DNA of 64,000 bases from Xanthostigma xanthostigma. Taxonomy: Eukaryota; Arthropoda; Insecta; Raphidioptera; Raphidiidae. The translations under genes were made by a program, and so were the position numbers. The stretch spans positions 37,592,753 to 37,656,752 of the forward strand of contig OY754469.1 of assembly GCA_963575645.1 (NCBI GenBank), given 5' to 3'. Below, piece by piece: positions 54,148 to 64,000 of the stretch. Under the pieces are notes generated by a model. It was not told the DNA's origin, ran no database searches, and saw only the letters and a list, made by a program, of their open reading frames with translations. Position 1 is the stretch's first letter. Each line of letters opens with the position of its first letter.

Positions 54148-54555
54148 GATTAAATTTTGATTCGCGGGACGACTATATTGCCTACAATCTTACCGTATAG
54201 AGCATTCCCGGTGCATATCGGAGACGCCGCCCTAAAGCGACGCCAAGGACGCGGCATGCAACGCCACCGTCCGTCCGACTCGTTGGAAAAAGTGTTTTAT
54301 GTGCAGCAGGGCCACCCGAGACTTTTTATGTAAGCGGTCAGCTAAAGACAAACGCTGTTACGTTTGAAAAGTGGATGTCGGGTCAAAAGGTCAACGAGTG
54401 TGCAGTTAACATGTCTTCTGTGACAGTTGCGGGGGCTCACTGTAGATACTCTGTACAGTCTGTATACGATAAACTGCACGAATGATTTATTTGATCTATT
54501 TATTTGAATATTCGCATTCGAATAAAACTGCAAATATTTTACGCATGAAAAATAT
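54148..54555. other. GC-rich patch, unassigned
   Basis: 54165-54480 is markedly GC-rich (GGAGACGCCGCCC, CACCGTCCGTCCGACTCG). No recognised protein, TIR or tRNA. Possibly part of a Harbinger-type element. Confidence 0.35.
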
Positions 54556-54671
54556 CATATCGTCGTTGGTTCTGTAATGCCTCTTATGTGCAAAAAGTAA
54601 AATTTGCAGAAAAGGCCAAAAAGTGTTTTTTTCAGCAATGGTAAGAACTAGCAATTTCAGAGGTACTCAAA

Positions 54672-55020
54672 TCTTTGATTAACGTCTGATTAGAACTCTT
54701 CAATAAATAAAATTATCGACCAATTTTTCAGACAATATATTAACAAAAAAATATGTAATTAATACATTAACGTTTCAATCCGGATTTGGACCTTCTTCAA
54801 AATTGATCTAAAAAATATAAAAAATAATTAATATTTAAAATCTAATTCGCTTTTTCTAGAACCTTTCAAAATTATTACTAATTATGAACATGGTGAAAAA
54901 ATAATAACAAACAATATTTTATTAAGTAGTCATGGAAATAATTTTGAGTACCCAAAAAGAAAGAAAAAAAAATTTAATATAGGTATTGTCTGAAAAATTG
55001 ATCGATAATTTTATTTATTG
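54672..55020 (-). mobile_element. Penelope-like inverted pair
   Basis: The minus-strand unit 54672-54965 reads GGTCCAAATCCGGATTGAAA with TTGAAGA, so the first base of the CTGANGA box is lost. It is followed by a plus-strand 3' end at 54985-55020 (ATTGTCTGAAAAATTGATCG, ATAATTTTATTTATTG). Tail-to-tail inverted partial copies are typical of Penelope integration products. Confidence 0.65.
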
Positions 55021-55079
55021 AAAAATTTCAGAGGTATATTACTAATTCATACTTATCTTCACTATACATGTTTAATTAA

Positions 55080-55497
55080 GAGTATTCGTCCCTGCAAATA
55101 CCCCCTGCACCCTTCATCTCAAATATTTTCCCCTCGCCTAAAAACGGTTCGTGCTCTCCCGACGCTATTTTTAAAGCTAGAGGGTTCTGGTAAACGCTAA
55201 ATGAAAGACAAAGAATCAGACTACAGATCCTTCAGGCGAATTTTTTGAAAAAAATCCTGAAAAAACTTACAACCTTTTGAAAAAAATAATAAGTTACGTA
55301 ATATTTCACACGTAGGCGAAACTGTTTTTCAAAAAATTCGCCTGAAGGATCTGTAGTCTGATTCTTTGTCTTTCATTTGGCGTTTACCAGAACCCTCTAG
55401 CTTTAAAAATAGCGTCGGGAGAGCGCGAACCGTTTTTAGGCGAGGGGAAAAGATTTGAGATGAAGGGTGCAGGGGGTATTTGCAGGGACGAATACTC
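55080..55497. mobile_element. TTAA-flanked palindromic MITE, copy 2
   Basis: TTAA at 55076-55079 and 55498-55501. GAGTATTCGTCCCTGCAAAT and ATTTGCAGGGACGAATACTC are exact complements. The loop (AACTTACAACCTTTTG, TTACGTAATATTTCACACG) is the reverse complement of the loop in copy 1. Length 418 bp against 417 bp. Confidence 0.9.
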
Positions 55498-55736
55498 TTA
55501 AGACGAAGTATTTTCTTTAAAAATATTTAACGTAAATTTCGGATTTATTGGCACATGGAAGGAATTATTTGATACAACTTTTCACATAAGAGTTATTTCC
55601 CTTTGTTGGTTACTGTAAAATTAATTTGGAGGTATTACTAGTGTATAGAGCTCCGTTTCCTGAATCTATTCATCTAAAAAACGTAAAATCTGCCAACTAT
55701 GCTCATAAGAGCTATTACAGAACCAACGACGATATG

Positions 55737-55943
55737 CTTGTTATAAAGTTTATAAAGCGAACGCGACGAGAGAAATGAAGTAAGCAGCTATTAAAATTTA
55801 AAAAAAATGTATCTACAAATTTATTAACATATTGGGTTCCGTTAAATCGGCGGAGCTTTAAGAACATGGCGACGATGGGGTATAATTTCCTATAGTCCCT
55901 ATAGTATACATTATTATTAAATTCCCTGTATTAGGTATCTAGC
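55737..55943. other. Unassigned short stretch
   Basis: Nothing recognised. Confidence 0.4.
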
Positions 55944-55998
55944 CAGTATCATCAAATATAATAAAAACTAGGTCTAAACGAAATCACAAAATATTCAT

Positions 55999-56072
55999 GA
56001 ACAGAGTTGGAATTCAAACCCACGACAGTCGAATCCAAAGGCCAGCACGCTAACCATTACACCAGACTGTTC
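55999..56072 (-). repeat. tRNA-Gln-like sequence, left arm
   Basis: 74 nt on the minus strand: GAACAGTCTGGTGTAATGGT, then CTTTGGATT (TTG in the anticodon position, as in tRNA-Gln), GTGGGTTTGAATTCCA, CTCTGTTC. Six acceptor pairs can form, but the D and anticodon stems are weak and the B box has two changes. Not a functional tRNA gene. Confidence 0.6.
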
Positions 56073-57630
56073 CCGCAATGAAAAAAACAATAAATGCCAT
56101 TGTATTATTATATTTTCATATCTATATAAGATAGATGATTTTTACAAAAAAATTTGAGGTTATGAATCAGCATGATCAGTGCAGCCACCACAGTAATATT
56201 TGATGTGCGCAAGCCAATGCGAGAGCCATAAATGTAAATATATACAGTGTGCAGTTGGCGATGTTTTATTTGGCCGCACAAGCGGCAGATGGCTCTCTAG
56301 TCGGCACTATAAACAGGTCCGACGCCATTCCACACTATCCCGTTGTATTCCCTGGTATTTATGGTTCCCAGTCTCTCGTCGCTTACACATGCTACAGCTC
56401 TAACTGCTCCTGTAGGATGCACACTTTATTTATGAGAAAAAAAAGCGTAGCAGACATTCAAAGTCTATATTTGATAAGAATAATATTTATACGAAATTTC
56501 CATATGGCTATTAAGACTCGAGAATAACTGAGCGCGCAACAATGCAGGCGTTTCTCTATTAAAAGCCCCCCCCCCCAGTTTCTAGGTCCTGATAACAGCT
56601 TCATTTGTTTACACACACACAGAGTTACCCATGAGTTTAAGAGAAAAAAACGCCATGGAAACAAACAACCCACATTTCATGAAGCTGTCAAATAAAGAAT
56701 CATCTAATGCTCTCACTCGCACTCATATGCATGCATAATATCATTGCGCACATGTTTTAAAAAAGGCCCCCGCTTTCAAGTTAGCAAATTGGCTTACGTT
56801 TTTAACTAAATATTGTACATTTACTGATAAAATCTTAGCAGTATTGAAATGACGTAGGTCTGGTGGGTCTGGGATCTTGGTGTATTAACGTCTCTATACA
56901 ATAAAAGGAATATCAAAACAATATTAAAAAAAAAACAATAAATAAACAAAAACTGTAAGTATCTATAAAGTTCTACATAAATAAACACATAATGTAACAA
57001 TTATATTATTATTTTATTCAACATATTTGTTAATTTAAGTTTGTAACATGAATATTATTTAATTCAACATATTTATTAACGTAAATTTGTAACATGAACA
57101 TTATTTAATACAATACATTTATAAATTTAATTTTTTCTAACAGGAACACTACTTCCTAGTTCATACGCTCCGCTGCCATCTTGCCTCTGTTTTACTATTA
57201 CATGACACCAGTGGCGGCGTGGCTTTTTAAGACGTGGTGTTACACATACCTACTAATAAAATGGTAAAAAATAAATAAAATAATATAAACCGCTAGCTAG
57301 GATCGAGTAACTAGCGTTCCAAAAAAATTTGTGTCTCCGTCCTCCTCGCGACCCCGTTTTTTGGACCCCGACCCTGCGCCAGCTCAGTGAACCAGACGTA
57401 ATATATTTTTACATTACAGTACCTACAAGTGAGGTAACGAATGTCAATTTTAAGACATTTGCGAATTTACATTTATGGCTCTCGCATTGGCTTGCGCAAA
57501 TCAAATATTACTGTGGCGGCTGCACTGATCACGCTGATTCATAACCTCAAATTTTTTGTAAAAATCATCTATCTTATATCGTTATGAAAATATAATACAA
57601 TGGCATTTATTTTTTTTTTTTTCATTGCGG

Positions 57631-57704
57631 GGACACTCTGGTGTAATGGTTAGCGTGCTGGCCTTTGGATCCGACTGTCGTGGGTTCGAATCCCAACTCT
57701 GTTC
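57631..57704 (+). repeat. tRNA-Gln-like sequence, right arm
   Basis: GGACACTCTGGTGTAATGGT, CTTTGGATCC, then an exact B box GTGGGTTCGAATCCCA and CTCTGTTC. Same 74-nt length as the left arm. Here the B box is intact, but the acceptor stem has more mismatches. It could still bind TFIIIC. Confidence 0.6.
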
Positions 57705-57734
57705 ATGAATATTATATTATATTTGATGATACTG

Positions 57735-58454
57735 TTCCCGATATTCGCGAATACGAATATTCAGTTTTCAAATATGGCGTTGTTTGTCCACGGTTAAAAT
57801 TTGACAGCTGATTGACCACACAAGTCGCACGCGCACATGTATAGTGGTTCTGAGTACTAGGCTGATTATAATTAATACTAAGTTTAAAGGTTTATTATCT
57901 AATGTTAAGGTAAAGATTGCAAGGTTACCTTTACGAAAAAAAGGGTTTTGACAAACAGACAGACAGACAACGAAGTGATTCATTTTTTCTTTTGATGTAC
58001 GGAACTCTAAAAATTATTTATTTTTTAAAAAAGGAGTAAGAAATAAAATTTTCTTTTAAAAATGCTAAGAAATTAATATTTTGAGTACTATTTTCACATT
58101 TAGAAAATATGATTTTTTTTCTAATGCGAATATTTGTTACATCACTAGTACCTACATTAAAAAGTTGTTATTTCGACAAAGTTTATATTATTCATTAATC
58201 TTGACAGAAATTGGTAAATTATATTACAAAATAAAAGTGATTCAAAGAGACCGTTTTTGTCAAGTTTTTCGAATTATTCTTCAAATGACGGGCAGTAATT
58301 AGATTTCTTATTCCATACAAAAAACAATTATATTATTTGAACAATTGACAGAACAATTTTACAAGAAAACTGTTTTTATGATAATTTTAAATTTAAAAAA
58401 TTTGTCGAAATTCATAATAAATGATCATGTATACTAGATTTATTTTTACAATTT
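57735..58454. other. Unassigned stretch with a dispersed fragment
   Basis: 57940-58015: AAACAGACAGACAGACAACG, AAGTGATTCATTTTT, TGTACGGAACTCT, the inverted relative of the fragment at 6053. Remainder AT-rich. Confidence 0.4.
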
Positions 58455-58580
58455 ACCATACTAACTTGCATTGAGGTCCTGATGATGAAAATATATTTTT
58501 CGAAACGTTGGCCACAAGCGATACACTGGTAAAGCTTATTTTTAATTGTTCCTCAACCAAATAAATCTCCTTCAATACAT
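58455..58580 (+). mobile_element. Penelope-like end, CTGATGA...CGAAACGTTGGCCAC
   Basis: GAGGTC, CTGATGA at 58479-58485, one T, then GAAAA/TTTTC as helix II, GAAACG and TTGGCCACAAGCGATA. Downstream GGTAAAGCTTATTTTTAATT and CCTCAACCAAA match the palindrome at 23590. A hammerhead-like layout with one extra base before helix II. Helix III is only weakly pairable in this copy. Confidence 0.6.
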
Positions 58581-58984
58581 ATTTTGGAACAAAACTTCTA
58601 CCAATTCATACAAAAAACGTTACATTAATTTATTTACAAGACCTTAAAGTCGGTTACACACGTACCGCCAACCCGTAGCATCCCGTAATTGGTCTCGTAT
58701 ATGACAGTTAAATTTATGGTGAGGTGGTTGAAACATAACTAATACAAGATTAATTGTATACACGTAGTACAGATGGTTTTTGCACTGAATTAATTATTTT
58801 TTTACATTAAACAATTAAAGTAATTTGTAAAAAAAATAATACTAGCACAATTTATTATTACGTTGCCATGACAACGTAGAAATCATTGAAGACTTAAGTG
58901 GATAAAGGCGTTAAGTCACATTTTTTAAAACAGTAGATTTGTTGGTAGTATTGTGCAAAAAAAAATCCTTGAAGCATTCTTAAA
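58581..58984. other. Unassigned AT-rich stretch
   Basis: Nothing recognised. Confidence 0.4.
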
Positions 58985-59206
58985 TTTTTACCCGACTACG
59001 GTGAAGCAAAAAGAGAGTTATGTGTGCAGTAGTTAGCGATCATAGCTTTGGGGCTAAGTGCATCACGCTAGAGGTCGCATATATATGAAGTGGCATACGA
59101 CCACGGCTATCCTCAGATGAGAATATTTTCTTGTTTCATACTTTTCAGTAGTCGGGTTTTAGTTTTCGAACTTATTTTTTTTTTATACCCTCAAATATAA
59201 TATTTA
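58985..59206 (+). mobile_element. Repeat tail plus foldback C right half (empty site)
   Basis: TTTTTACCCGACTACGGTGA (repeat tail) then GGGGCTAAGTGCATCACGCT, GACCACGGCTATCCTCAGAT, TTCATACTTTTCAGTAGTCG and GAACTTATTTTTTTTTTATA directly into TACCCTC. This junction is the uninterrupted version of the locus that holds an ACGTGATAACG element at 41 kb. Confidence 0.75.
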
Positions 59207-59222
59207 GTAAAAAATTCAGCTC

Positions 59223-59452
59223 ATTTAGTCGGGTCTAAATGCCTGCCAGACGGTTACAAAACTGTCTATTATACGTGAGTGCGAGTAAGACACTACTGGT
59301 AGGTTGATGTGTGAGAGAGAGCGTATATGGGCTGAATTAAAGCGTTCTGCGGTGCGATACAAATTTCAACTTACCCGTAGCCTTTTACTCGCACTCAAAT
59401 ATAATGGAAAGTTTTTAACCGCCTGACAGACATAAATTATACCCGACTAAAT
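59223..59452. mobile_element. 230-bp MITE with ATTTAGTCGGGT ends
   Basis: ATTTAGTCGGGTCTAAATGC and AATTATACCCGACTAAAT are inverted. The inversion continues with GTGAGTGCGAGTAA and TTACTCGCACTC. The core has a GA-rich run (GAGAGAGAGCG). TSD not clear. Confidence 0.8.
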
Positions 59453-60489
59453 GGTCTGACACATTTATTTTTTATTTTATTAAATGCTAAATTTGAAGAT
59501 ATGAAAATTTCAAAATGCCTCAAGGACTTTTTTTGGCAAATAGAATTTCGCAAAGATAAAAATTCACGGCTTGATTAGACCCCACAACCCTTCAGCCAGG
59601 TCTTCGATTTTGAGTTCAGACATTACAAAATAAGTGTTACACGATTTTTCACGCTGCTTCAAATAGGTACCCACCTAAAAATGTTTCATAACTCTTGGAC
59701 TCTTATGTCTTGCACGAGTCCAATATTCATAGATATCCATGGACTGGGCAAACGGCCAGAAAATGTATCCGCTTCAAAAAAGAGACAGCCCGAACGGGCC
59801 GCCTATATCTATCTCTCCCGACGCAGTACCGTATCCAACTTGACAGACAAGGAGAGAGACTGTGAAGGTAGGAGATATAAGGTTTATGCACCGGTCAATC
59901 GCACAGACGGGCTGCGTTTGTGGAACCGGCTTTAAATTAATATGAATTGAGAATTTAATCAAAACTCCTTTTCACAAATGTAAATTAATTACAAAGTATA
60001 CAAAGATTACCCACTCTAGTCCTTTTCGTCCTTGGAGAAACGCAATTTCGTTACGGACAATTATTTTATTTAAAATGAAAAATAATAAAATCTTGTAGCA
60101 TTGGCATTGGCAAAGAAATATACATTTTAAAACAATTTTTCTTGAGTGATTTTTAGAGATAGAATTGTAAATTATAGATGGTCAACAAAAACGTGAAAAA
60201 ATGTTATTTTTCTTTGAATAAATTTGAAACTGTTTAACCAATTGACTCTTAAATTTAATCAGATCTAAGTCTCAATAAACCCTCTCGAATACCTCAATTG
60301 ATTGATTAGTTCTAACACGCACACACACACATACAGACCTACGGAGATCATTGCTAAAATAGTCAGAATAGATTCATCCCAAAACGTCATTATCTGATGA
60401 AAATAATTTTTGAAAATCGGATCGTATAACCAATAATTTTCCTTTTTTGAAAATTGTCAATAGCGGGCGTTAAAAACTGTTATTTATGA
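59453..60489. other. Unassigned stretch
   Basis: 59740-59940 is GC-richer, with an 84-codon frame (59681-59935) ending YAPVNRTDGLRLWNRL that I do not recognise. A (CA)n tract lies at 60318-60331. Confidence 0.35.
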
Positions 60490-60600
60490 CTAGGGTGACC
60501 ATTCGTCCCGGATTTTCAGAGACAGTCCCGAATTAAATTAATATAATGTTCCGGAAAATGTCCCGAATTAGATATTCATCATATCATTCAAATATTATAA
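60490..60600 (+). mobile_element. CTAGGGTGACCATTCGTCCC terminus, orphan
   Basis: CTAGGGTGACCATTCGTCCC, GGATTTTCAGAGACAGTCCC and a second GTCCCGAATTA. This wording recalls a widespread hAT-type terminus. The opposite end was not found. Confidence 0.5.
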
Positions 60601-60664
60601 TATTCGATTATATTTTATTCGCGGGTCTCTGCGTCATCTACGCGCATGCACTATTATAAATAAA

Positions 60665-61025
60665 TCTATATATATAAAACTTTGGCCGATACCACTGAAC
60701 CGATTTTGATAAAATTTTGTAAATGTGTGCAACTTACGCTATAGGATAGTTTTTATTAAATTGTTTGCACAAAATTACGATGTTTTCTCAAAAAAACTGT
60801 TTTAGTAACATGTAGCGACATCTTATAGAATTTTCTCAAAGCTATTAGTTCAGAAGCAAACATATAAAAACGATTTTAGTATCAAGTAGCGACATCTGTT
60901 ATAATTCGCTCAAAGCTGTTAGTTTAGAAACAAATCTGGTAGAAGTTGCTACGGGCCGCAAACAAAATACATTTTGCAGAATTATATCTATCGTACCCCG
61001 GGGTGAAACCGGGACGGACCGCTAG
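60665..61025 (+). mobile_element. Helitron, short non-autonomous copy
   Basis: Starts TCTATATATATAAAAC after A and ends GGGTGAAACCGGGACGGACC, GCTAG before T: 5'-TC, 3'-CTAG and A/T insertion are the Helitron signature. A GC hairpin (CCCCGGGG) lies about 15 bp before the 3' end. Inside, TAGCGACATCT with flanking similarity occurs twice (60813 and 60886), a direct internal duplication. No coding frame. Confidence 0.8.
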
Positions 61026-61893
61026 TTTTATATATATAATGAATATTTTTTTCATAGATTTCTGTATTAAAATGTTTAAAATCCGTATTTACGTGTGCTC
61101 TCTGTCCCGCATTTATGTTACGATAAAAATGGTTAAGCCCTTCTGTAAAATTGGCTCTAGACTTCGTCAACAAAACGTGATATTTGAGTACTAATAGTTG
61201 CATTTCTTTGTAATCAATTTTTAATTACAATTGTTTGGAATGCCATTAGGTATTGAAAACCTACTCGCGTTTTGTTTTGTTTTGTTTTTGTAAAATCATT
61301 TTGTATAGTAGATACTATGGATTTAAAAAAAAGGGAGAATGAAACACATTGGACGCGGATTAAAATAAATGTATTAGATTTGCTTTGATTTTAACAAAGC
61401 GACTTTTCATCAGATAACGCTTTTCATTCACTTTAATTCAGCCAAACAAAATGAAAACAAACGCTATATCGACGTTCGATTGTTTTGCACTCAATAACAA
61501 CGAATTGATGTTTGCTTGCTCTATTGATTGTTCTACCTATTACATTTTTTTTTAAATACAAACACGACCGTATGTTTTTGTTTGTTTCTTTTATTGTTGT
61601 CTAAACTCCAAATAACGTTTTTTTTTTAAAGCAATCTGGGATATATTTAATACAGTCAATCCAAAAAGAGCGCGTCATTTGGGAAAAATATACGTTTTAT
61701 TAACAAAATATAAATAAAAAACCTAATTTAAAGCTCTTATAAAAATGTATTAAACAAAGATTATAAATATGTATAGATAGATAGAATTTATTCAAAAAAG
61801 GCCGTATAACCATTGAATATGTCATACATAAAATTGTACAATGTTCATCATAATGTCTTCAGCATAAAGTAGTGTTGATCCAATAGAATGTTA
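61026..61893. other. Unassigned stretch with (GTTTT)n
   Basis: (GTTTT)n at 61267-61289 and T-rich runs. A GATAGATAGAATTTATTC tail-like piece lies near 61775. Confidence 0.4.
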
Positions 61894-61970
61894 CGATGAA
61901 GGATGGTTTTGGTTGAGGTTGAGGTAAAGCTTATTTATTTATGATCCTCAACCAAAACCATCCTTCATCG
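61894..61970. repeat. Perfect 25-bp-arm hairpin, GATGAAGGATGGTTTTGG
   Basis: Arms 61894-61918 and 61946-61970 are exact complements. The spacer contains GGTAAAGCTTATTTATTTAT. It is a shortened version of the 23590-23760 palindrome, lacking the CGAAACG core, which fits a deletion across the palindrome centre. Confidence 0.85.
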
Positions 61971-62078
61971 TATCATCGTTCATCATAAAAAAATTTACAC
62001 ATTAAAGTATAATTATTATATTAGATATATACCTATATCACGAGAGTTGTTTGAGATGGGGCGGTAGTCGAAAAATCG

Positions 62079-62205
62079 TTGACCTGACCTGAAAGATTTT
62101 TGCGAGAAATTTAACAAGTTTTGGGTCTGGTTAATGTCTTGATTGTTTGTTATTTTCTTCGTTTCAGTATATTTTAATAAAAGCTTGTTTTAATAGGTTT
62201 TATGA
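62079..62205. repeat. Segment shared with 45.35-45.54 kb
   Basis: GTTGACCTGACCTGAAAG, TTTTGCGAGAAATTTAAC and TTTTAATAAAAGCTTGTTTT match the earlier block. It abuts family A directly. Confidence 0.6.
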
Positions 62206-62211
62206 TTCCAA

Positions 62212-62798
62212 CCGACAAGTGGGAAATGGTACTAGTTTAGTTGAAAAATCAATCTTCAATATTTTACAATATCTTTTCGTTTTAAGGTCCCTCGAATAAA
62301 GAATAAACATATTTTTGGAAAAACTACGTGCGTCTGTTAGTCTGTAAGCACGATACAGGTCAAACGGATGAGCGGATTGAAACCAATTTTTGGGAGGTTG
62401 TTTGGTATGCAAATATGAAAAGCCCTATTGTTTTTGGGACAAATCGGCGCATGCGCAGAAGAGATAAATGCTATGAAGTTGTTTTTTTTTTTAATATAAT
62501 AATGGTATACTTTTCATAACGGCTTATTATTCGATTTATTTTTTCAATAAAGTTTAATAAAAAAATGTTATTCTAAATTTTAAGTTTTGGAAATATTTCG
62601 AAAAAATAAAAGAAAATTTAGTTGTTCTTGTGTTTTGTAGATTTGTCTGAAATAAACTAGCTAGGCCTACATGCTTTGATTAATTTTTACATGACGTGAA
62701 AACATATTATGTAGGTAACCATGGCAACGAATAGCAAACATTATACTGAATACTAGCCATTACCCGCTTTCAAATTTCATCATTTTGAATTGGCTGGA
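62212..62798 (-). repeat. Dispersed repeat family A, copy 4
   Basis: Reverse complement of the order seen at 38106: ATTCCAACCGACAAGTGGGA, CAGGTCAAACGGATGAGCGG, CGGCGCATGCGCAGAAGAGA, GTAGGTAACCATGGCAACG, GAATACTAGCCATTACCC. Contiguous, so it also serves as a reference for the split copy at 15891. Confidence 0.8.
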
Positions 62799-63301
62799 TT
62801 TTTTCTCCGTTTAATCAAGTCATGGATCATCCTTTAGTACTTATAATCTGCAGAAACGATGAAAGAAGCGATTTGAATGTTAAAATATTTTATGCAGTTA
62901 TTGAAATGTTTGTACAAATAAAAACACAAAGATCTGAAAATGCATCCATCAATTTATTCCTTCTTGCGGTAGGCAGCTGTTTTGACCTCATTCCATATTT
63001 AATATAAAGTATAAACAAACGCACGTCGATGAAAACGTTTGTTTGTTTTTTTTTTTGTCTGTTGTTGTTTTGTTTTCCACGTCACATTTCTTATTGAATT
63101 CATATCACAAATCCAGCTAAGTTGTGTAAATTCCAAACAGTTATTTATTTTTTTGACCATAGGAAAAACAATGTAGTTAGTCAGTCAACAATATTTTTGT
63201 ACCAGTGCGCATGTCACTTTTCTGGTTGAAATTCTACAACTAGAACACTGGACTGGACCGGCATAGTCATATTATTCAGCGCCGTCGTGCTAGACAACAT
63301 G
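62799..63301. other. Unassigned stretch
   Basis: Only short unrecognised frames. Confidence 0.4.
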
Positions 63302-63743
63302 AAGGCCGCTGCACACGAGGCTGGATTTGCTGCTAGATTCCTTGCTAGATTTTACTACTATAGTTTTCTAGCACTGGTTTTCTTATTTGCTTTTTTGTGC
63401 TCGCTTCACACGAGACATCAAGCCTCTTTTTTTTTTTTGAAAGTGACAGTTCAAATATAAACACAGAGCAAAACGTGTCTGTTATCTGAGTCTGAACAGA
63501 ATGACGCCATGTTGGTTTGTGGGCGTTTGTTCATGTCGCCCTCGTGACAAGATACTGTTTCTCGATTGTTTCGTGCTCAGAGCAAGCACAGGATCAAGCA
63601 AGAAAAATATCCCCTGTTCTAATTTTAAAATACCTTGTGAGCTAGCAGGCGAGCCCGCAGTGACGTCATTTCCAGCCTCGTACCCAACCTGCCGACGAGC
63701 AAGAAGTTCAAAAAGTGTTTCTAGCCTCGTGTGCAGCGGCCTT
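63302..63743. mobile_element. AAGGCCGCTGC-family TIR element, copy 3 (intact ends)
   Basis: AAGGCCGCTGCACACGAGGC and GCCTCGTGTGCAGCGGCCTT are exact complements (TIR at least 21 bp). Interior blocks TGGTTTGTGGGCGTTTGTTC and CTCGTGACAAGATACTG are shared with the other copies in the opposite orientation to that at 49036. 442 bp. The 118-codon and 90-codon frames overlap on opposite strands and are not conserved. TSD not evident. Confidence 0.85.
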
Positions 63744-64000
63744 AACTTAATGTATATAGCGTGGGTAGTGTAGGAAATTTCAAAATCAAATAAAATTAAA
63801 TAATTACAATATTTATTACAATAACCGATCACGTTCACATTTCAATAAGTTCTGATAGCCTTTTACAAAAAGGGTAATATTTAAACGAGTGACTGTAAAT
63901 TACAATTTTGGGTGACAAAAATAATCAATTTGGGTTACTGTATTACTAAGTGAGCGACTGACTGCGCGTGACGAGAAATCAACAGAACAGCAACTTACAA

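Larger units (their letters stand above)
54556..55736. mobile_element. TIR element with CATATCGTCGTTGGTTCTG ends, carrying nested elements
   Basis: CATATCGTCGTTGGTTCTGT at 54556 and ACAGAACCAACGACGATATG ending at 55736 are exact complements. The inner TIR continues as CTCTTATGTGC and GCTCATAAGAG. It is about 1.18 kb, but most of the interior is later insertions: a Penelope-like inverted pair (54672-55020) and a TTAA MITE (55080-55497). Superfamily unknown. Confidence 0.75.
55944..57734. mobile_element. 1.8-kb foldback element with a tRNA-like sequence in each arm
   Basis: Arm 55944-56239 is inverted at 57465-57734: CAGTATCATCAAATATAAT outermost, then the tRNA-like block, then GATAGATGATTTTTACAAAA, GTGCAGCC, CAATGCGAGAGCCATAAATG. 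A 30-bp extra segment sits in the left arm near 55965-55990. The core (56240-57464) shows no transposase frame. It includes a 12-base C run near 56567 and GC-rich DNA at 57320-57400. Origin may be two oppositely oriented retroposed copies, or a foldback transposon that captured a tRNA-derived sequence. Confidence 0.75.

Noticed and set aside
55999..57704. Functional tRNA-Gln genes
   Set aside because: Length and TTG anticodon position fit, but D and anticodon stems do not pair well, acceptor stems have mismatches, and both sit symmetrically in foldback arms.
63482..63838. 118-codon minus-strand and 90-codon plus-strand frames
   Set aside because: Overlap each other on opposite strands inside a TIR element. 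No recognisable motif and no conservation with copy 2.
1..64000. Integrated virus or endosymbiont DNA
   Set aside because: No capsid, polymerase, integrase or bacterial-type gene cluster was recognised. All identifiable coding fragments are DNA transposases.

Overview
The window reads as intergenic or deep intronic DNA from an insect nuclear genome. It is strongly AT-rich, has no long open frame, no recognisable host gene or exon chain, no rRNA, no functional tRNA and no prokaryote-style operon. Almost everything that can be named is mobile-element debris: paired terminal inverted repeats (TIRs), foldback palindromes, target-site duplications (TSDs), tRNA-derived SINE heads, Helitron ends and two broken DNA-transposase reading frames. 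Several dispersed fragments (the GGTTCCGTACC type at 6053, the GCCGTAGTCGGGTAAA type at 53.6 and 59.0 kb, the Helitron body at 50.6 kb) look like repeats I associate with Lepidoptera. That assignment is inference from memory, not a search.

Layout. 0-5 kb: a foldback MITE, then a TA-flanked MITE enlarged by a nested element, then plain AT-rich DNA. 5-10 kb: a dispersed repeat called here family A, a SINE piece, a Harbinger-like MITE and a hairpin. 10-15 kb: element ACGTGATAACG, element B carrying a 212-bp Penelope-like insert, and a hAT MITE with an 8-bp TSD. 15.9-17.4 kb: family A split by a 1-kb near-perfect palindrome. 18-27 kb: more MITEs and foldbacks, a cluster of hairpins and tRNA-like sequences (23.6-24.4 kb) and a full SINE with TSD. 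27-36 kb: Penelope-like fragments, a TTAA-flanked palindromic MITE and a Harbinger remnant. 36-44 kb: a pogo-type element with a nested MITE, an LTR-like promoter and a second TSD-flanked hAT MITE. 45-52 kb: a deleted Tc1/mariner copy, two blocks of one minisatellite, a Helitron end and a 1-kb long-TIR element. 52-64 kb: foldback C, Penelope-like inverted pairs, a second TTAA MITE, a foldback whose two ends carry tRNA-Gln-like sequences, another Helitron and a last TIR element.

Nothing here works together as a pathway. What can be reconstructed is history: many insertions can be ordered because an interrupted copy and an uninterrupted copy of the same repeat both lie in the window (family A, element B, the ACGTGATAACG element). 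The most interesting recurrent signal is a short Penelope-like unit with a hammerhead-ribozyme-like core (CTGANGA, helix II, GAAAC) just downstream of a splice-acceptor-like tract. Three sequence families here share one extra base between the CTGANGA box and helix II. All coordinates, repeat matches and identities were read by eye, so boundaries may be off by a few bases.
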